64,000 bases of DNA from Bordetella genomosp. 9. Its GTDB lineage: Bacteria; Pseudomonadota; Gammaproteobacteria; Burkholderiales; Burkholderiaceae_B. Where the stretch lies: contig NZ_NEVJ01000003.1 of the NCBI RefSeq assembly GCF_002261425.1, forward strand, positions 3,642,772 through 3,706,771, written 5' to 3'. Under the pieces are notes generated by a model, which was not told the origin of the DNA, ran no database searches, and saw only the letters and a list, made by a program, of their open reading frames with translations. The stretch's first letter is position 1. Every line of letters begins with the position of its first letter. Below, in pieces: positions 19,121 through 31,875 of the stretch. The position numbers and the translations under genes were made by a program.

Positions 19121-20101
19121 TCAGTCCGCGGACAAGCCTATCTTCTGCGCCAGCGCGGTGAATTTATCGATATCGCTGGCCACCATCTTCTGGAATACCG
19201 CCGGCCCGTCTGATGCGGTGTCGTATCCCAGGTCCGCGAGTCTCTGCTGCACTTCGGGGCGCCGCATGATCCTGGCGACACCGTCATAGAGCTTCTGCTT
19301 GATATCGTCGGGCGTGCCGGCGGGCACGAGCAGGCCATGCCACTGCGTCAGTTCGTAACCCGGATAGCCCTGTTCCGCCACCGTGGGCACGTCGGGCATC
19401 AGCTTGGAGCGTTCCTTGGACGTCACCGCCAATGCCCGCAGCTTGCCCGCCTTGATGAACGGCAGCGCGCTGGACGCGGTGATCACCGCCAGGCCGATCT
19501 GCCCGCCCACCACGTCGTTCAGCGCCGGCCCGCAACCCTTGTAGGGCACGTGCACCATGTTGACCTTGGCCTGCAGCTTGAACAGCTCGCCGGCCAGGTG
19601 CTGCGGCGTGCCGTTGCCGCAGGAGCCGAACGACACGTCATTGCTCTTGGTCGCCGCGGCCGTCACGTCGGCCAGCTTCTGGTAGGCCGAGTTGGCCGGC
19701 ACCACGAGCACCGACGGCACATACGCGATGTTGATGATCGCGTCGAAATCCTTCTTGGGATCGAAGGGCAGCGTCTTGAATACGCCCGGGTTCACGGCAA
19801 AGGAACTGTTGACCATCAACAGGGAATAGCCGTCCGGCGCGCGCTCCTTGACCACGCGCGCGCCGACGTTGCCGCTCGCGCCCGGGCGGTTTTCGACGAT
19901 CGCGCTTTTCCCAAGCGTTTCGGGAATGTAGTTGGCGATGAGCCGCGCCAGCATGTCCGTGCCGCCCCCTGGGGGGAACGTCACGATGATGTCCAGGTTC
20001 TTGTCAGGAAAGGAGGCGGCGCCTTGCGCGACGGCGGCGCTCGCGCCCGCCTGCAATACGGCCGCCATCGCGGCCCCCAGAAATAACTTCCGTAGCTTCA
20101 T
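19121..20101 (-). CDS. Bug-family tripartite tricarboxylate transporter receptor (TctC-like)
   Basis: Periplasmic solute receptor of 326 residues with a signal peptide (LFLGAAMAAVLQAGASAAVAQG). The Bug signatures are clear: IDIIVTFPPGGGTDMLARL-like DIIVTFPPGGGTDMLAR, VENRPGASGNVGARVVKERAPDGYSLL and HVPYKGCGPALNDVVGGQI. No TctA/TctB membrane genes are nearby, which is usual for the expanded Bug family of Alcaligenaceae. Being 52 nt upstream of the hydroxylase run, it probably captures the substrate of that pathway. Confidence 0.88.
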   Translation of the reverse strand: MKLRKLFLGAAMAAVLQAGASAAVAQGAASFPDKNLDIIVTFPPGGGTDMLARLIANYIPETLGKSAIVENRPGASGNVGARVVKERAPDGYSLLMVNSSFAVNPGVFKTLPFDPKKDFDAIINIAYVPSVLVVPANSAYQKLADVTAAATKSNDVSFGSCGNGTPQHLAGELFKLQAKVNMVHVPYKGCGPALNDVVGGQIGLAVITASSALPFIKAGKLRALAVTSKERSKLMPDVPTVAEQGYPGYELTQWHGLLVPAGTPDDIKQKLYDGVARIMRRPEVQQRLADLGYDTASDGPAVFQKMVASDIDKFTALAQKIGLSAD

Positions 20102-20498
20102 GGCTTGTTTACCCCTTGTGTATAGGCGCTCATTGGCGGCGCCGGTGTCGTGGCTAATTTAATCAGCCTACTGAGCTTTTACTCATAATACTGAATATTT
20201 TTTGGATGGCATCTAGGGGAAGTACTTAGCCGCCGGCGCCGCGCTTTGGGGGCCGGATGTCCATGAGGGGGAAGGGCTTAAGCCGCGCGGGCGGCAGGCA
20301 GGAGGGCCCGGCCCAGTTCGCGGTGGGCGGCCAGCAGAAACGGTTTGATGAACCGGCCGCGTCGGGGGTGACGCGGATATCCCGGGTGTCCGGGCTTCAT
20401 CGCGGGCGGGGCCGCGGTATTGCCGGAATGCACGGACATGCCGTGCGCCGCGCCGCGCGGCACCCCAGTGGAGGCGTGCCGCGCGGCGGGCAGGAGGG
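20102..20498. other. Intergenic region between the Bug receptor and gltD
   Basis: About 400 nt with no convincing gene. The part next to the Bug receptor is AT-rich for this genome (around 20150-20205) and probably holds its promoter. The part next to gltD is very GC-rich with a strong inverted repeat (20451-20488). A minus-strand open frame here continues in a wrong frame through gltD and is a shadow. Confidence 0.5.
20451..20488 (-). terminator. Hairpin after gltD
   Basis: A 13-bp perfect inverted repeat, CGCCGCGCGGCAC and its complement, separated by 12 nt, beginning about 10 nt after the gltD stop. There is no T tract on the minus strand, so it is a hairpin that may stabilise or end the transcript rather than a classical intrinsic terminator. 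Confidence 0.4.
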
Positions 20499-21965
20499 TC
20501 AACGCGGCAGGTCGCTGTCGCCCATCAGGAAGGCATCGACCGCGCGCGCGCATTGGCGGCCTTCGCGGATCGCCCAGACGACCAGCGACTGGCCGCGCCG
20601 CATATCGCCGGCGGCGAAGACTTTCTCCACGCTGGTGCGGTAGTCGTCCGTGTTGGCGCGCACGTTGCCGCGCGCGTCGCGATCGACGCCGAAGGATTCC
20701 AGCACCTGCTGGCGCGGCGCGACGAAGCCCATGGCCAGCAGCACCAGGTCGGCCTTGACCTCGAACTCCGAGCCTTCGACTTCGCGCATCTTCATCTGGC
20801 CGGTGGCTTCGTCCTTCACCCATTCCACCCGGGCCGCGATCAGCTTGCGCACCACGCCTTTTTCGCCCACCAGCGACTTGGTCGTCACGGCCCAGTCGCG
20901 GTCGCAGCCTTCTTCATGCGACGAGGACGTGCGCAGCTTGGCGGGCCAGTACGGCCAGGTCATCGGCTTGTTTTCCGATTCCGGGGGCTGCGGCATCAGT
21001 TCGAACTGGGTGACCGACACGGCGCCATGCCGGTTGCTGGTGCCCACGCAATCGGAGCCCGTATCGCCGCCGCCGATCACCACCACGTGCTTGCCCTTGG
21101 CCAGCGTCTGGTCGGTCAGGCGATCGCCCGCCACGGCCTTGTTCTGCTGGCGCAGGAAATCCATGGCGTAGTACACGCCCTGCAGTTCGCGGCCGGGCAC
21201 CGGCAGGTCGCGCGGGGTTTCCGAACCGCCGGCCATCACGACCGCGTCGAATTCCTCGCGCAGCGATTCGGGCGTGCGCGCCGTCAGGCCGTCGGCCGCC
21301 GGATCGGCGGGGTTGCCGATGTAGGTCGACGGGCTGAATTCCACGCCTTCCGCTTCCATCTGCGAGATGCGGCGGTCGATCTGCGATTTTTCCAGCTTGA
21401 AATCCGGGATGCCGTAGCGCAGCAGGCCGCCGATGCGGTCGCTCTTCTCGAACACCGTCACGGCATGGCCGGCGCGGGCCAGCTGCTGCGCGCAGGCCAG
21501 GCCGGCGGGGCCGGAGCCAACCACCGCGACCTTCTTGCCCGTCTTGCGCGACGGCGGCTGCGGTACGACCCAGCCTTCTTCCCAGCCCTTGTCGATGATG
21601 GCGTGCTCGATCGACTTGATGCCCACCGCATCGTTGTTGATGTTGAGGGTACAGGCGGCCTCGCAGGGCGCCGGGCAGATGCGGCCGGTGAACTCCGGGA
21701 AGTTGTTGGTGGAGTGCAGCACGTCCAGCGCCTTGCGCCATTCCTGCCGGTACACCAGGTCGTTCCAGTCCGGGATGATGTTGTTGACCGGGCAGCCGTT
21801 GTTGCAGAACGGGATGCCGCAATCCATGCAGCGCGCCGCCTGCACCTTGGACGCTTCGTCGTCCAGGCGCACGACGAATTCGCGCCAGGTCTTCAGGCGC
21901 GCGGACGGGGCCTCATGCGCCTCGTGCAGGCGCTGGTATTCGAGAAATCCGGTGATTTTTCCCAT
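20499..21965 (-). CDS. gltD: Glutamate synthase (NADPH) small subunit
   Basis: Transfers electrons from NADPH to the large subunit of GOGAT. The 488-residue protein has the N-terminal cysteine clusters [17 protein letters not shown] and [12 protein letters not shown]. The FAD site is [26 protein letters not shown] and the NADPH site is [18 protein letters not shown], and it ends with the FAD-binding [18 protein letters not shown]. It lies 9 nt after gltB, as expected for a gltBD operon. Confidence 0.97.
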   Translation of the reverse strand: MGKITGFLEYQRLHEAHEAPSARLKTWREFVVRLDDEASKVQAARCMDCGIPFCNNGCPVNNIIPDWNDLVYRQEWRKALDVLHSTNNFPEFTGRICPAPCEAACTLNINNDAVGIKSIEHAIIDKGWEEGWVVPQPPSRKTGKKVAVVGSGPAGLACAQQLARAGHAVTVFEKSDRIGGLLRYGIPDFKLEKSQIDRRISQMEAEGVEFSPSTYIGNPADPAADGLTARTPESLREEFDAVVMAGGSETPRDLPVPGRELQGVYYAMDFLRQQNKAVAGDRLTDQTLAKGKHVVVIGGGDTGSDCVGTSNRHGAVSVTQFELMPQPPESENKPMTWPYWPAKLRTSSSHEEGCDRDWAVTTKSLVGEKGVVRKLIAARVEWVKDEATGQMKMREVEGSEFEVKADLVLLAMGFVAPRQQVLESFGVDRDARGNVRANTDDYRTSVEKVFAAGDMRRGQSLVVWAIREGRQCARAVDAFLMGDSDLPR

Positions 21966-21974
21966 GGTCTATCC

Positions 21975-26714
<4,740 letters not shown>

Positions 26715-26784
26715 GATGCGCTCCAGGACGGGGGCGGCTGCAGGAAAGGGACGGCCGCAATTTGTTGCGGCGCAAACCGCGACG

Positions 26785-26811
26785 ATACTAGGGAAGCGCT
26801 TTGCACAGCAA
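26785..26811 (-). promoter_or_regulatory. Possible gltB promoter
   Basis: On the minus strand TTGCTG (26806-26811) and TAGTAT (26785-26790) are separated by 15 nt, about 70 nt before the gltB start. Both hexamers match sigma-70 consensus at four positions or more, but the spacing is short, so this is tentative. Confidence 0.25.
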
Positions 26812-26929
26812 GAAAAACAAAAGGGGTTTGTCCCTAATTTATCCCCGACTTTCCGCAGTCGGAATTAAATTGGTGACGCATTGAAGCGGAACGCAGCTGG
26901 CCCGTCGGCGGGCGATAGGCGCCCAGATA

Positions 26930-27655
26930 TCAGGACTCGGACGATCCGGCTTCGGCTGCCGGGGTCACCGGCTTCTTGCGCGGCCGCCCCCGCTGGCCCG
27001 GGGTGACCCGGCGGCTGGCGGTGTGGGCCAGCATGGCGATGAACTCGCTGCCGCCCAGCGCCCATTGCCCCTGCACGGCCTGGTCGATGCGCTGGATCTG
27101 GTCGCGCGTCAGCCCTTCCTGCAGGCGCTTGCGGTAATTGGCCTGGCGGTCGAAGGGGGTATTGCCGCAGGACCAGTAATCGGCGTGATCGGACATCCAG
27201 GCCGCCTGGGGCTGGCCGGAGCCGGTGTGCCCCGCCGCCGACGACCATGGCCACAGTTCGGGATCATGGGTGGCGCCGCTGCGCACGGGGTAGGTTTCCA
27301 GCCACACCAGGGCGGGCAGGACCCAGGCCCCAGGCTCCACCAGCGCGGAACGGTAGCGGCCCGCGAAGACGCGGCCGCCGCGCAACCGGGCCGCCAGGTT
27401 GCGTCCCAGCGTCTGCATCAGCCGAGGCAGGCCCTCCCCATCCACGGGGGTCGCCAGCAACAGGATGCGGTCCGTCGCCAGCACCCATCCGTGCAGCGCC
27501 ACGCGGTTGCGCGTCGCGGTTTCCCCCAGCCAGGCCGCCACCTGGTTCAGCGTGTCGGCCGGCGCGGGTTGCGAGGGCGCCGCCAGGGGATTGATGAAGT
27601 TGGCCTGCACGAGTTGCGGCAGTCCGGGAGCGTACAGTCGGGGCAGGCGAGCCAT
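26930..27655 (-). CDS. REP-associated tyrosine transposase-like protein without catalytic residues
   Basis: A 241-residue relative of the Y1 (TnpA_REP/RayT) transposase family. The order of family blocks is recognisable: LPQLVQANFINP, LHGWVLATDRILLLATPVDGEGLPRLMQTLGRNLAARL, GGRVFAGRYRSALVE, LVWLETYPVRSGATHDPELWPWSSAAGH and the basic end GQRGRPRKKP. The HUH motif, normally MPNHVHLL, reads LATDRILLL, and the YxxY region near the nucleophile reads RNLAARL, so both metal-ligand histidines and the tyrosine are absent. The frame is intact, so it may be a domesticated DNA- or RNA-binding protein. I see no flanking REP sequences. Confidence 0.7.
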   Translation of the reverse strand: MARLPRLYAPGLPQLVQANFINPLAAPSQPAPADTLNQVAAWLGETATRNRVALHGWVLATDRILLLATPVDGEGLPRLMQTLGRNLAARLRGGRVFAGRYRSALVEPGAWVLPALVWLETYPVRSGATHDPELWPWSSAAGHTGSGQPQAAWMSDHADYWSCGNTPFDRQANYRKRLQEGLTRDQIQRIDQAVQGQWALGGSEFIAMLAHTASRRVTPGQRGRPRKKPVTPAAEAGSSES

Positions 27656-27753
27656 AGGGATGTCAGGACCGAGACATGCAAGGGACGGGGCGTCCGCGCA
27701 GGAAAATAAATGGTACCGCGTAAACGCCCCCACGCAACAGTAAGGTTACCCCG

Positions 27754-27772
27754 GTAAACGCGCCGCGTTAAC
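27754..27772. promoter_or_regulatory. Palindromic operator candidate upstream of adhC
   Basis: GTAAACGCG-C-CGCGTTAAC, a 19-bp inverted repeat with one mismatched pair, lies 33 nt before adhC. The half-site GTAAACGC also occurs at 27720-27727, 34 nt away. The arrangement suggests a dimeric repressor or activator site controlling the formaldehyde detoxification genes. The regulator is not in this window. Confidence 0.45.
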
Positions 27773-27804
27773 ATTCCGCATCCCCGTTCAGCCTGGAGCC
27801 ACCC

Positions 27805-28911
27805 ATGAAGACCAAAGCCGCCATTGCCTGGAAAGCCGGCGCCCCCCTGACCATCGAGGACGTCGACCTGGAAGGCCCCAAGGCGGGCGAGGTCCTGGTC
27901 GAGATCAAGGCCACGGGCATCTGCCATACCGACTACTACACCCTGTCCGGCGCCGACCCGGAAGGCCTGTTCCCCGCCATCCTCGGCCACGAGGGCGCGG
28001 GCGTGGTGCTGGAAACCGGCCCCGGCGTGACCAGCCTGAGGGCCGGCGACCACGTGATTCCCCTGTACACGCCGGAATGCCGGCAGTGCAAGTTCTGCCT
28101 GTCCCGCAAGACCAACCTGTGCCAGGCCATCCGGTCGACCCAGGGCAAGGGCCTGATGCCGGACGGCACGTCGCGCTTTTCGCTGGGCGGCAAGCCCATC
28201 CATCACTATATGGGCACGTCGACCTTCGCCAACCACATCGTGGTGCCGGAGATCGCGCTCGCCAAAATCCGCGACGACGCACCCTTCGACAAGGTCTGCT
28301 ATATCGGCTGCGGCGTCACCACCGGCGTGGGCGCCGTGGTCTACACCGCGAAGGTGGAAGCCGGCGCGAACGTCGTGGTCTTCGGCCTGGGCGGGATCGG
28401 CCTGAACGTCATCCAGGGCGCAAAGATGGTGGGTGCGGACAAGATCATCGGCGTCGACCTCAACCCCCGCCGCGAAGCGCTGGCGCGCAAGTTCGGCATG
28501 ACGCACTTCGTCAACCCGTCCGAAGTCGAAAACGTCGTCGATCACCTGATCCAGCTGACCGATGGCGGCGCCGACTATTCCTTCGAGTGCGTGGGCAACA
28601 CCAAGCTGATGCGCCAGGCGCTGGAGTGCTGCCACAAGGGCTGGGGCAAATCCATCATCATCGGCGTCGCGGCGGCCGGCGAGGAAATCGCCACCCGGCC
28701 GTTCCAACTGGTCACGGGCCGCGAATGGAAGGGCTCCGCCTTCGGCGGTGCCCGCGGCCGCACCGACGTGCCCAAGATCGTCGACTGGTACATGGAAGGC
28801 AAGCTCAATATCGACGACCTGATCACCCACACCCTGCCGCTGGACAAGATCAACGACGGCTTCGACCTGATGAAGCGCGGCGAATCCATCCGCTCCGTGG
28901 TGCTCTACTGA
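27805..28911 (+). CDS. adhC: S-(hydroxymethyl)glutathione dehydrogenase (class III alcohol dehydrogenase)
   Basis: Oxidises S-hydroxymethylglutathione to S-formylglutathione with NAD, the first step of glutathione-dependent formaldehyde detoxification; members also reduce S-nitrosoglutathione. The 368-residue product has catalytic zinc ligands in [14 protein letters not shown] and LGHEGAG. The structural zinc cysteines lie in [18 protein letters not shown], and the NAD fold is [14 protein letters not shown]. The stop overlaps the fghA start (TGATG), so the pair is coupled. Confidence 0.97.
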   Translation: MKTKAAIAWKAGAPLTIEDVDLEGPKAGEVLVEIKATGICHTDYYTLSGADPEGLFPAILGHEGAGVVLETGPGVTSLRAGDHVIPLYTPECRQCKFCLSRKTNLCQAIRSTQGKGLMPDGTSRFSLGGKPIHHYMGTSTFANHIVVPEIALAKIRDDAPFDKVCYIGCGVTTGVGAVVYTAKVEAGANVVVFGLGGIGLNVIQGAKMVGADKIIGVDLNPRREALARKFGMTHFVNPSEVENVVDHLIQLTDGGADYSFECVGNTKLMRQALECCHKGWGKSIIIGVAAAGEEIATRPFQLVTGREWKGSAFGGARGRTDVPKIVDWYMEGKLNIDDLITHTLPLDKINDGFDLMKRGESIRSVVLY

Positions 28912-29768
28912 TGGCCGACCTCGAACTCCTGTCGCAGCAGCGCTGCTTCGACGGCTGGCAGCGCGTCTACCAGCACGCATCCGCCGTAATCGGCCTGCCG
29001 ATGCGCTTTTCCGTCTACGCGCCGCCGCAGGCGGAACGCGGCCCGGTGCCCGCCCTGTTCTTCCTGGCCGGGCTGGAGTGCAACGAAGAGACCTTCATGA
29101 TCAAGGCGGGCGCCCAGCGCTGGGCGGCGCGCCATGGCGTCATGCTGATCGCGCCGGACACCAGCCCGCGCGGCGCCGGCGTGCCCGGCGAAGACCAGGA
29201 TTGGGACCTGGGCACCGGCGCGGGCTTCTACCTGGACGCGACCCAGGCGCCCTGGCGCGAACGCTATCGGATGGAAAGCTACGTCACCCAGGAGCTGTAT
29301 GGCCTGGCGACCGGCCAACTCGGCGCGGCGCCGGGGCGGATCGGCATCTTTGGCCACTCCATGGGCGGCCACGGGGCCCTGGTGCTGGCCTTGCGCCATC
29401 CCGGCCTGTTCCGCTCGGTGTCGGCCTTTGCGCCCATCGCCGCGCCCAGCCGCTGTCCGTGGGGCGAGAAGGCGTTCTCCAATTATTTGGGGGCGGATAA
29501 AGCGGAGTGGGCGCGCCATGACGCGACGGCGCTCATGGCGACGCTGCGCACGCCCTATCCCGATGGCATCCTGGTCGACCAGGGCCTGGCCGACCGCTTC
29601 CTGGCGCAGCAGCTGTATCCGGAGGCTTTCGAAGCGGCGTGCGCCCAGGCCGCCCAGCCCTTGCGCCTGCGCCGGCACGAGCATTACGACCACGGCTACT
29701 GGTTCATCCAGAGCTTCATGGAAGACCATGTCCGCTTCCATGCCGAGCAGTTGGCCGTCGGGGCCTGA
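28911..29768 (+). CDS. fghA: S-formylglutathione hydrolase
   Basis: Alpha/beta hydrolase (esterase D family) that splits S-formylglutathione into formate and glutathione. The 285-residue product carries PALFFLAGLECNEETFMIKAGAQRWAA near the N-terminus, the nucleophile elbow GHSMGGHGALVLAL and the catalytic-histidine region HYDHGYWFIQSFMEDH. The ATG overlaps the adhC stop by 1 nt. Confidence 0.97.
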   Translation: MADLELLSQQRCFDGWQRVYQHASAVIGLPMRFSVYAPPQAERGPVPALFFLAGLECNEETFMIKAGAQRWAARHGVMLIAPDTSPRGAGVPGEDQDWDLGTGAGFYLDATQAPWRERYRMESYVTQELYGLATGQLGAAPGRIGIFGHSMGGHGALVLALRHPGLFRSVSAFAPIAAPSRCPWGEKAFSNYLGADKAEWARHDATALMATLRTPYPDGILVDQGLADRFLAQQLYPEAFEAACAQAAQPLRLRRHEHYDHGYWFIQSFMEDHVRFHAEQLAVGA

Positions 29769-29837
29769 CGTCTTCCAAGTTGGGACTTGACGCCTTCTAT
29801 ATACTGGAACTGTGTCCGAGTTTCCCCGAGGATCGTT

Positions 29838-30527
29838 TTGATCGAAGGCGTCGCCCCATCCGTCTGGATCGCCGTGGTCACCATCGCCGCGTTGCTGCTC
29901 GGCTTTGGCTTGTTCCTGGGCAAGGGCGGCCCGCGCGATGCGCGGGGCAGACGCCAGTTTCGGCTGAGGCCGGTACGGCGGGTGTTCGGCCTGCTGCTGT
30001 TGGCCCTGGCCTGCGTGTCGGGGATATTGGCGGCCACGCTCTACCAGTTCCTGCGCCTGACGTCCGACGAACCGGTGGCGGTGTTGACGTTGCGTGAGCA
30101 GGCGCCCCGCCAGTTCGTGGCGACCGCGGAACTGCAGGGCAGGCCCGCCGAGGACTTCGTCCTGCGTGGCGACGAGTGGCAGATCGACGCCCGCATGGTG
30201 CGCTGGCGCCTGCCGGCCTTGCTGGCGGGCGTCCCGCCGCTGTACCGGCTGGAGCGCCTGTCGGGCCGCTACACCGATCCGGCGGCGGAGCAGTCCGAGC
30301 CGCGCACGGTTTATGCGCTCGGTCCCGCGGGCACGCCGGATCTGGGCAAGCTGAAGCAGCGGTTTCCGGACTGGCTGCCCTTCGTGGACGTGCAGTACGG
30401 CAGCGCCGCCTATATGCCCATGTTCGATGGCGCCCGTTTCCGGGTTTTCGTCGACCCCAGGGGCGCGCTGTTCATCCGTCCCGACAATCCCGCCACCGCG
30501 GACGCGCTGAAGCAGCGCGGGTGGTAG
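29838..30527 (+). CDS. Conserved membrane protein of unknown function
   Basis: About 229 residues with two N-terminal hydrophobic segments (VWIAVVTIAALLLGFGLFLG and FGLLLLALACVSGILAATLYQFL), then a soluble domain with DEWQIDARMVRWRLPALLAGVPPLYRLERLSGRY. I favour the TTG at 29838 because GAGG lies six nt upstream. Another TTG in frame at 29787 would add 17 residues, and a TATACT hexamer near 29800 would fall inside that extension. It lies between fghA and rpoH on the same strand. I do not recognise a function; annotation as an efflux-pump-like protein is common for such products but unsupported here. Confidence 0.7.
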   Translation: MIEGVAPSVWIAVVTIAALLLGFGLFLGKGGPRDARGRRQFRLRPVRRVFGLLLLALACVSGILAATLYQFLRLTSDEPVAVLTLREQAPRQFVATAELQGRPAEDFVLRGDEWQIDARMVRWRLPALLAGVPPLYRLERLSGRYTDPAAEQSEPRTVYALGPAGTPDLGKLKQRFPDWLPFVDVQYGSAAYMPMFDGARFRVFVDPRGALFIRPDNPATADALKQRGW

Positions 30528-30622
30528 CCGGAAAGCCCGTGAAGGAAGGGCCGTGACGGAAGGCCCGTGACGGGCGTGGCGGGCAAGGAATGACTGAACT
30601 TCCCGGGCCATTGCAGGTCGAA

Positions 30623-30649
30623 TTAGCACTCTCCTTTTCAGAGTGCTAA
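30623..30649. promoter_or_regulatory. CIRCE element (HrcA operator) upstream of rpoH
   Basis: The sequence is TTAGCACTC-N9-GAGTGCTAA, an exact match to the CIRCE consensus with the canonical 9-nt spacer (TCCTTTTCA). It ends 48 nt before the rpoH start codon. HrcA binding here would repress rpoH until chaperonin titration releases it. hrcA itself is not in the window. Confidence 0.92.
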
Positions 30650-30697
30650 GATCACCCGATGCGTTCTACCCATAGCCGTTTCCTGGAGCACAACACC

Positions 30698-31585
30698 ATG
30701 AAACAACAGAATTCTTCGTTGGCCGTACCCGCCAACGCCCTTACGCTGGCCATCGCCAATCCGGGCGCGCTGGGGACGATCGACGCATATATCTCCGCCG
30801 TGAACCGCCTGCCGGTGCTGACGGCGGATCAGGAAGGTGCGCTCGGCCGCCGCCTGCGCGACGACGGCGATCTGGACGCCGCGCGCGAGCTGGTGCTGTC
30901 GCACCTGCGCCTGGTCGTGTCCATCGCGCGCCAGTACCTGGGATACGGTCTGCCGCATGCGGACCTGATCCAGGAAGGCAACGTCGGACTCATGAAGGCC
31001 GTCAAGCGCTTCGATCCCGAGCGCGGCGTCCGGCTGGTCTCGTTCGCCGTGCACTGGATCAAGGCGGAAATCCATGAGTACATCGTGCGCAACTGGCGCC
31101 TGGTGAAGGTCGCCACCACCAAGGCGCAACGCAAGCTGTTCTTCAATCTGCGCAGCATGCGTCCGGACGGCAAGACGCTGGATACCGAGCAGGTGGACGA
31201 GATCGCCCGTCAGCTCAACGTCCGGCCGGAAGACGTCAGCGAGATGGAAGTCCGCCTGTCGGGTCGCGATATGGCCCTGGAAGCCCAGGACGACGACGAT
31301 GAAAGCTTCGCGCCGATCGCCTACCTGTCCGACGAAGGCCGCCAGGAACCGACGCGCGTGCTGGAGCGCAAGGCGCACGACGAGCTGCAGAGCACGGGCC
31401 TGAATGACGCGCTGGAAGCGCTGGACCCCCGCTCGCGCCACATCGTGCAGGCGCGCTGGCTGCAGGACGACGGCGGCGCCACGCTGCACGAGCTGGCGCA
31501 GGAATACGGCATTTCCGCCGAGCGCGTCCGCCAGATCGAGGCCGCCGCCCTGAAGAAGATGCGCGGCAGCCTGCAAGCTGCCTGA
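30698..31585 (+). CDS. rpoH: RNA polymerase heat-shock sigma factor (sigma-32)
   Basis: Group 3 sigma factor that directs polymerase to heat-shock promoters. The 295-residue product has region 2 (HLRLVVSIARQYLGYGLPHADLIQEGNVGLMKAVKRFDPERGVRLVSFAVHWIKAEI, shortened here to its key parts) and the RpoH box QRKLFFNLR near residue 144. Region 4 is TLHELAQEYGISAERVRQIEAAALKKMR. The ATG at 30698 follows a GGAG at suitable distance; an upstream in-frame start would overlap the leader. A perfect CIRCE site lies upstream and an intrinsic terminator downstream. Confidence 0.96.
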   Translation: MKQQNSSLAVPANALTLAIANPGALGTIDAYISAVNRLPVLTADQEGALGRRLRDDGDLDAARELVLSHLRLVVSIARQYLGYGLPHADLIQEGNVGLMKAVKRFDPERGVRLVSFAVHWIKAEIHEYIVRNWRLVKVATTKAQRKLFFNLRSMRPDGKTLDTEQVDEIARQLNVRPEDVSEMEVRLSGRDMALEAQDDDDESFAPIAYLSDEGRQEPTRVLERKAHDELQSTGLNDALEALDPRSRHIVQARWLQDDGGATLHELAQEYGISAERVRQIEAAALKKMRGSLQAA

Positions 31586-31601
31586 TGTAAGACGCTGGAT
31601 C

Positions 31602-31633
31602 ATGGCGCGCTGGTGACAGCGCGCCATTCTTTT
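31602..31633 (+). terminator. Intrinsic terminator after rpoH
   Basis: An 11-bp perfect stem (ATGGCGCGCTG and its complement) with a GTGA loop, followed by TCTTTT, starts 17 nt after the rpoH stop. Confidence 0.85.
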
Positions 31634-31717
31634 ACGGCTCAGAAGTTACATTTAGATTCATGTCGCCGCGGGAAATCCCGAATGCGGGCGAAACTTTCTC
31701 ATGTCGCCCCAGCCTAA

Positions 31718-31726
31718 CCCCATGTA
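31718..31726 (+). promoter_or_regulatory. Sigma-32-like -10 box for the candidate small RNA
   Basis: CCCCATGTA matches the sigma-32 -10 consensus CCCCATNTA at every defined position. The expected -35 (CTTGAA) is not well matched 13-17 nt upstream, where CTCATG is the closest, so the promoter assignment is tentative. Confidence 0.4.
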
Positions 31727-31730
31727 GACC

Positions 31731-31846
31731 ACGTGCCTGGAGCTTTCCAGGTTTGTAGTCTTCTCACCTGTCTCGGCTTCTCCTCTTTCCCCTCCCCTAT
31801 GAGACAGGTGTTTAGCGGGGCACCCCACGTGGTGCCCCGTTTTTTA
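31731..31846 (+). ncRNA. Candidate small regulatory RNA downstream of rpoH
   Basis: A non-coding stretch of about 116 nt with three stem-loops in order. The first is CCTGGA/TCCAGG with a 4-nt loop at 31736-31751. The second is a 10-bp perfect stem CACCTGTCTC/GAGACAGGTG (31765-31774 with 31801-31810) closing a 26-nt pyrimidine-rich loop. The third is a GC-rich terminator with a T run. The loop contains CTCCTCT and CCCCTCCCC, complementary to Shine-Dalgarno sequences, as in CcsR/cuckoo-type sRNAs of alphaproteobacteria. A CCCCATGTA box just upstream suggests heat-shock control. The 5' end is inferred, and no homologue is claimed. Confidence 0.5.
31816..31846 (+). terminator. Strong intrinsic terminator of the candidate small RNA
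   Basis: A 9-bp perfect stem CGGGGCACC/GGTGCCCCG with a 6-nt loop is followed by seven T residues. There is no plus-strand gene between it and rpoH, which already has its own terminator, so this one must serve another transcript. Confidence 0.85.
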
Positions 31847-31875
31847 TTGGCCCCGCGTCATTCGCCCCACTTGCG

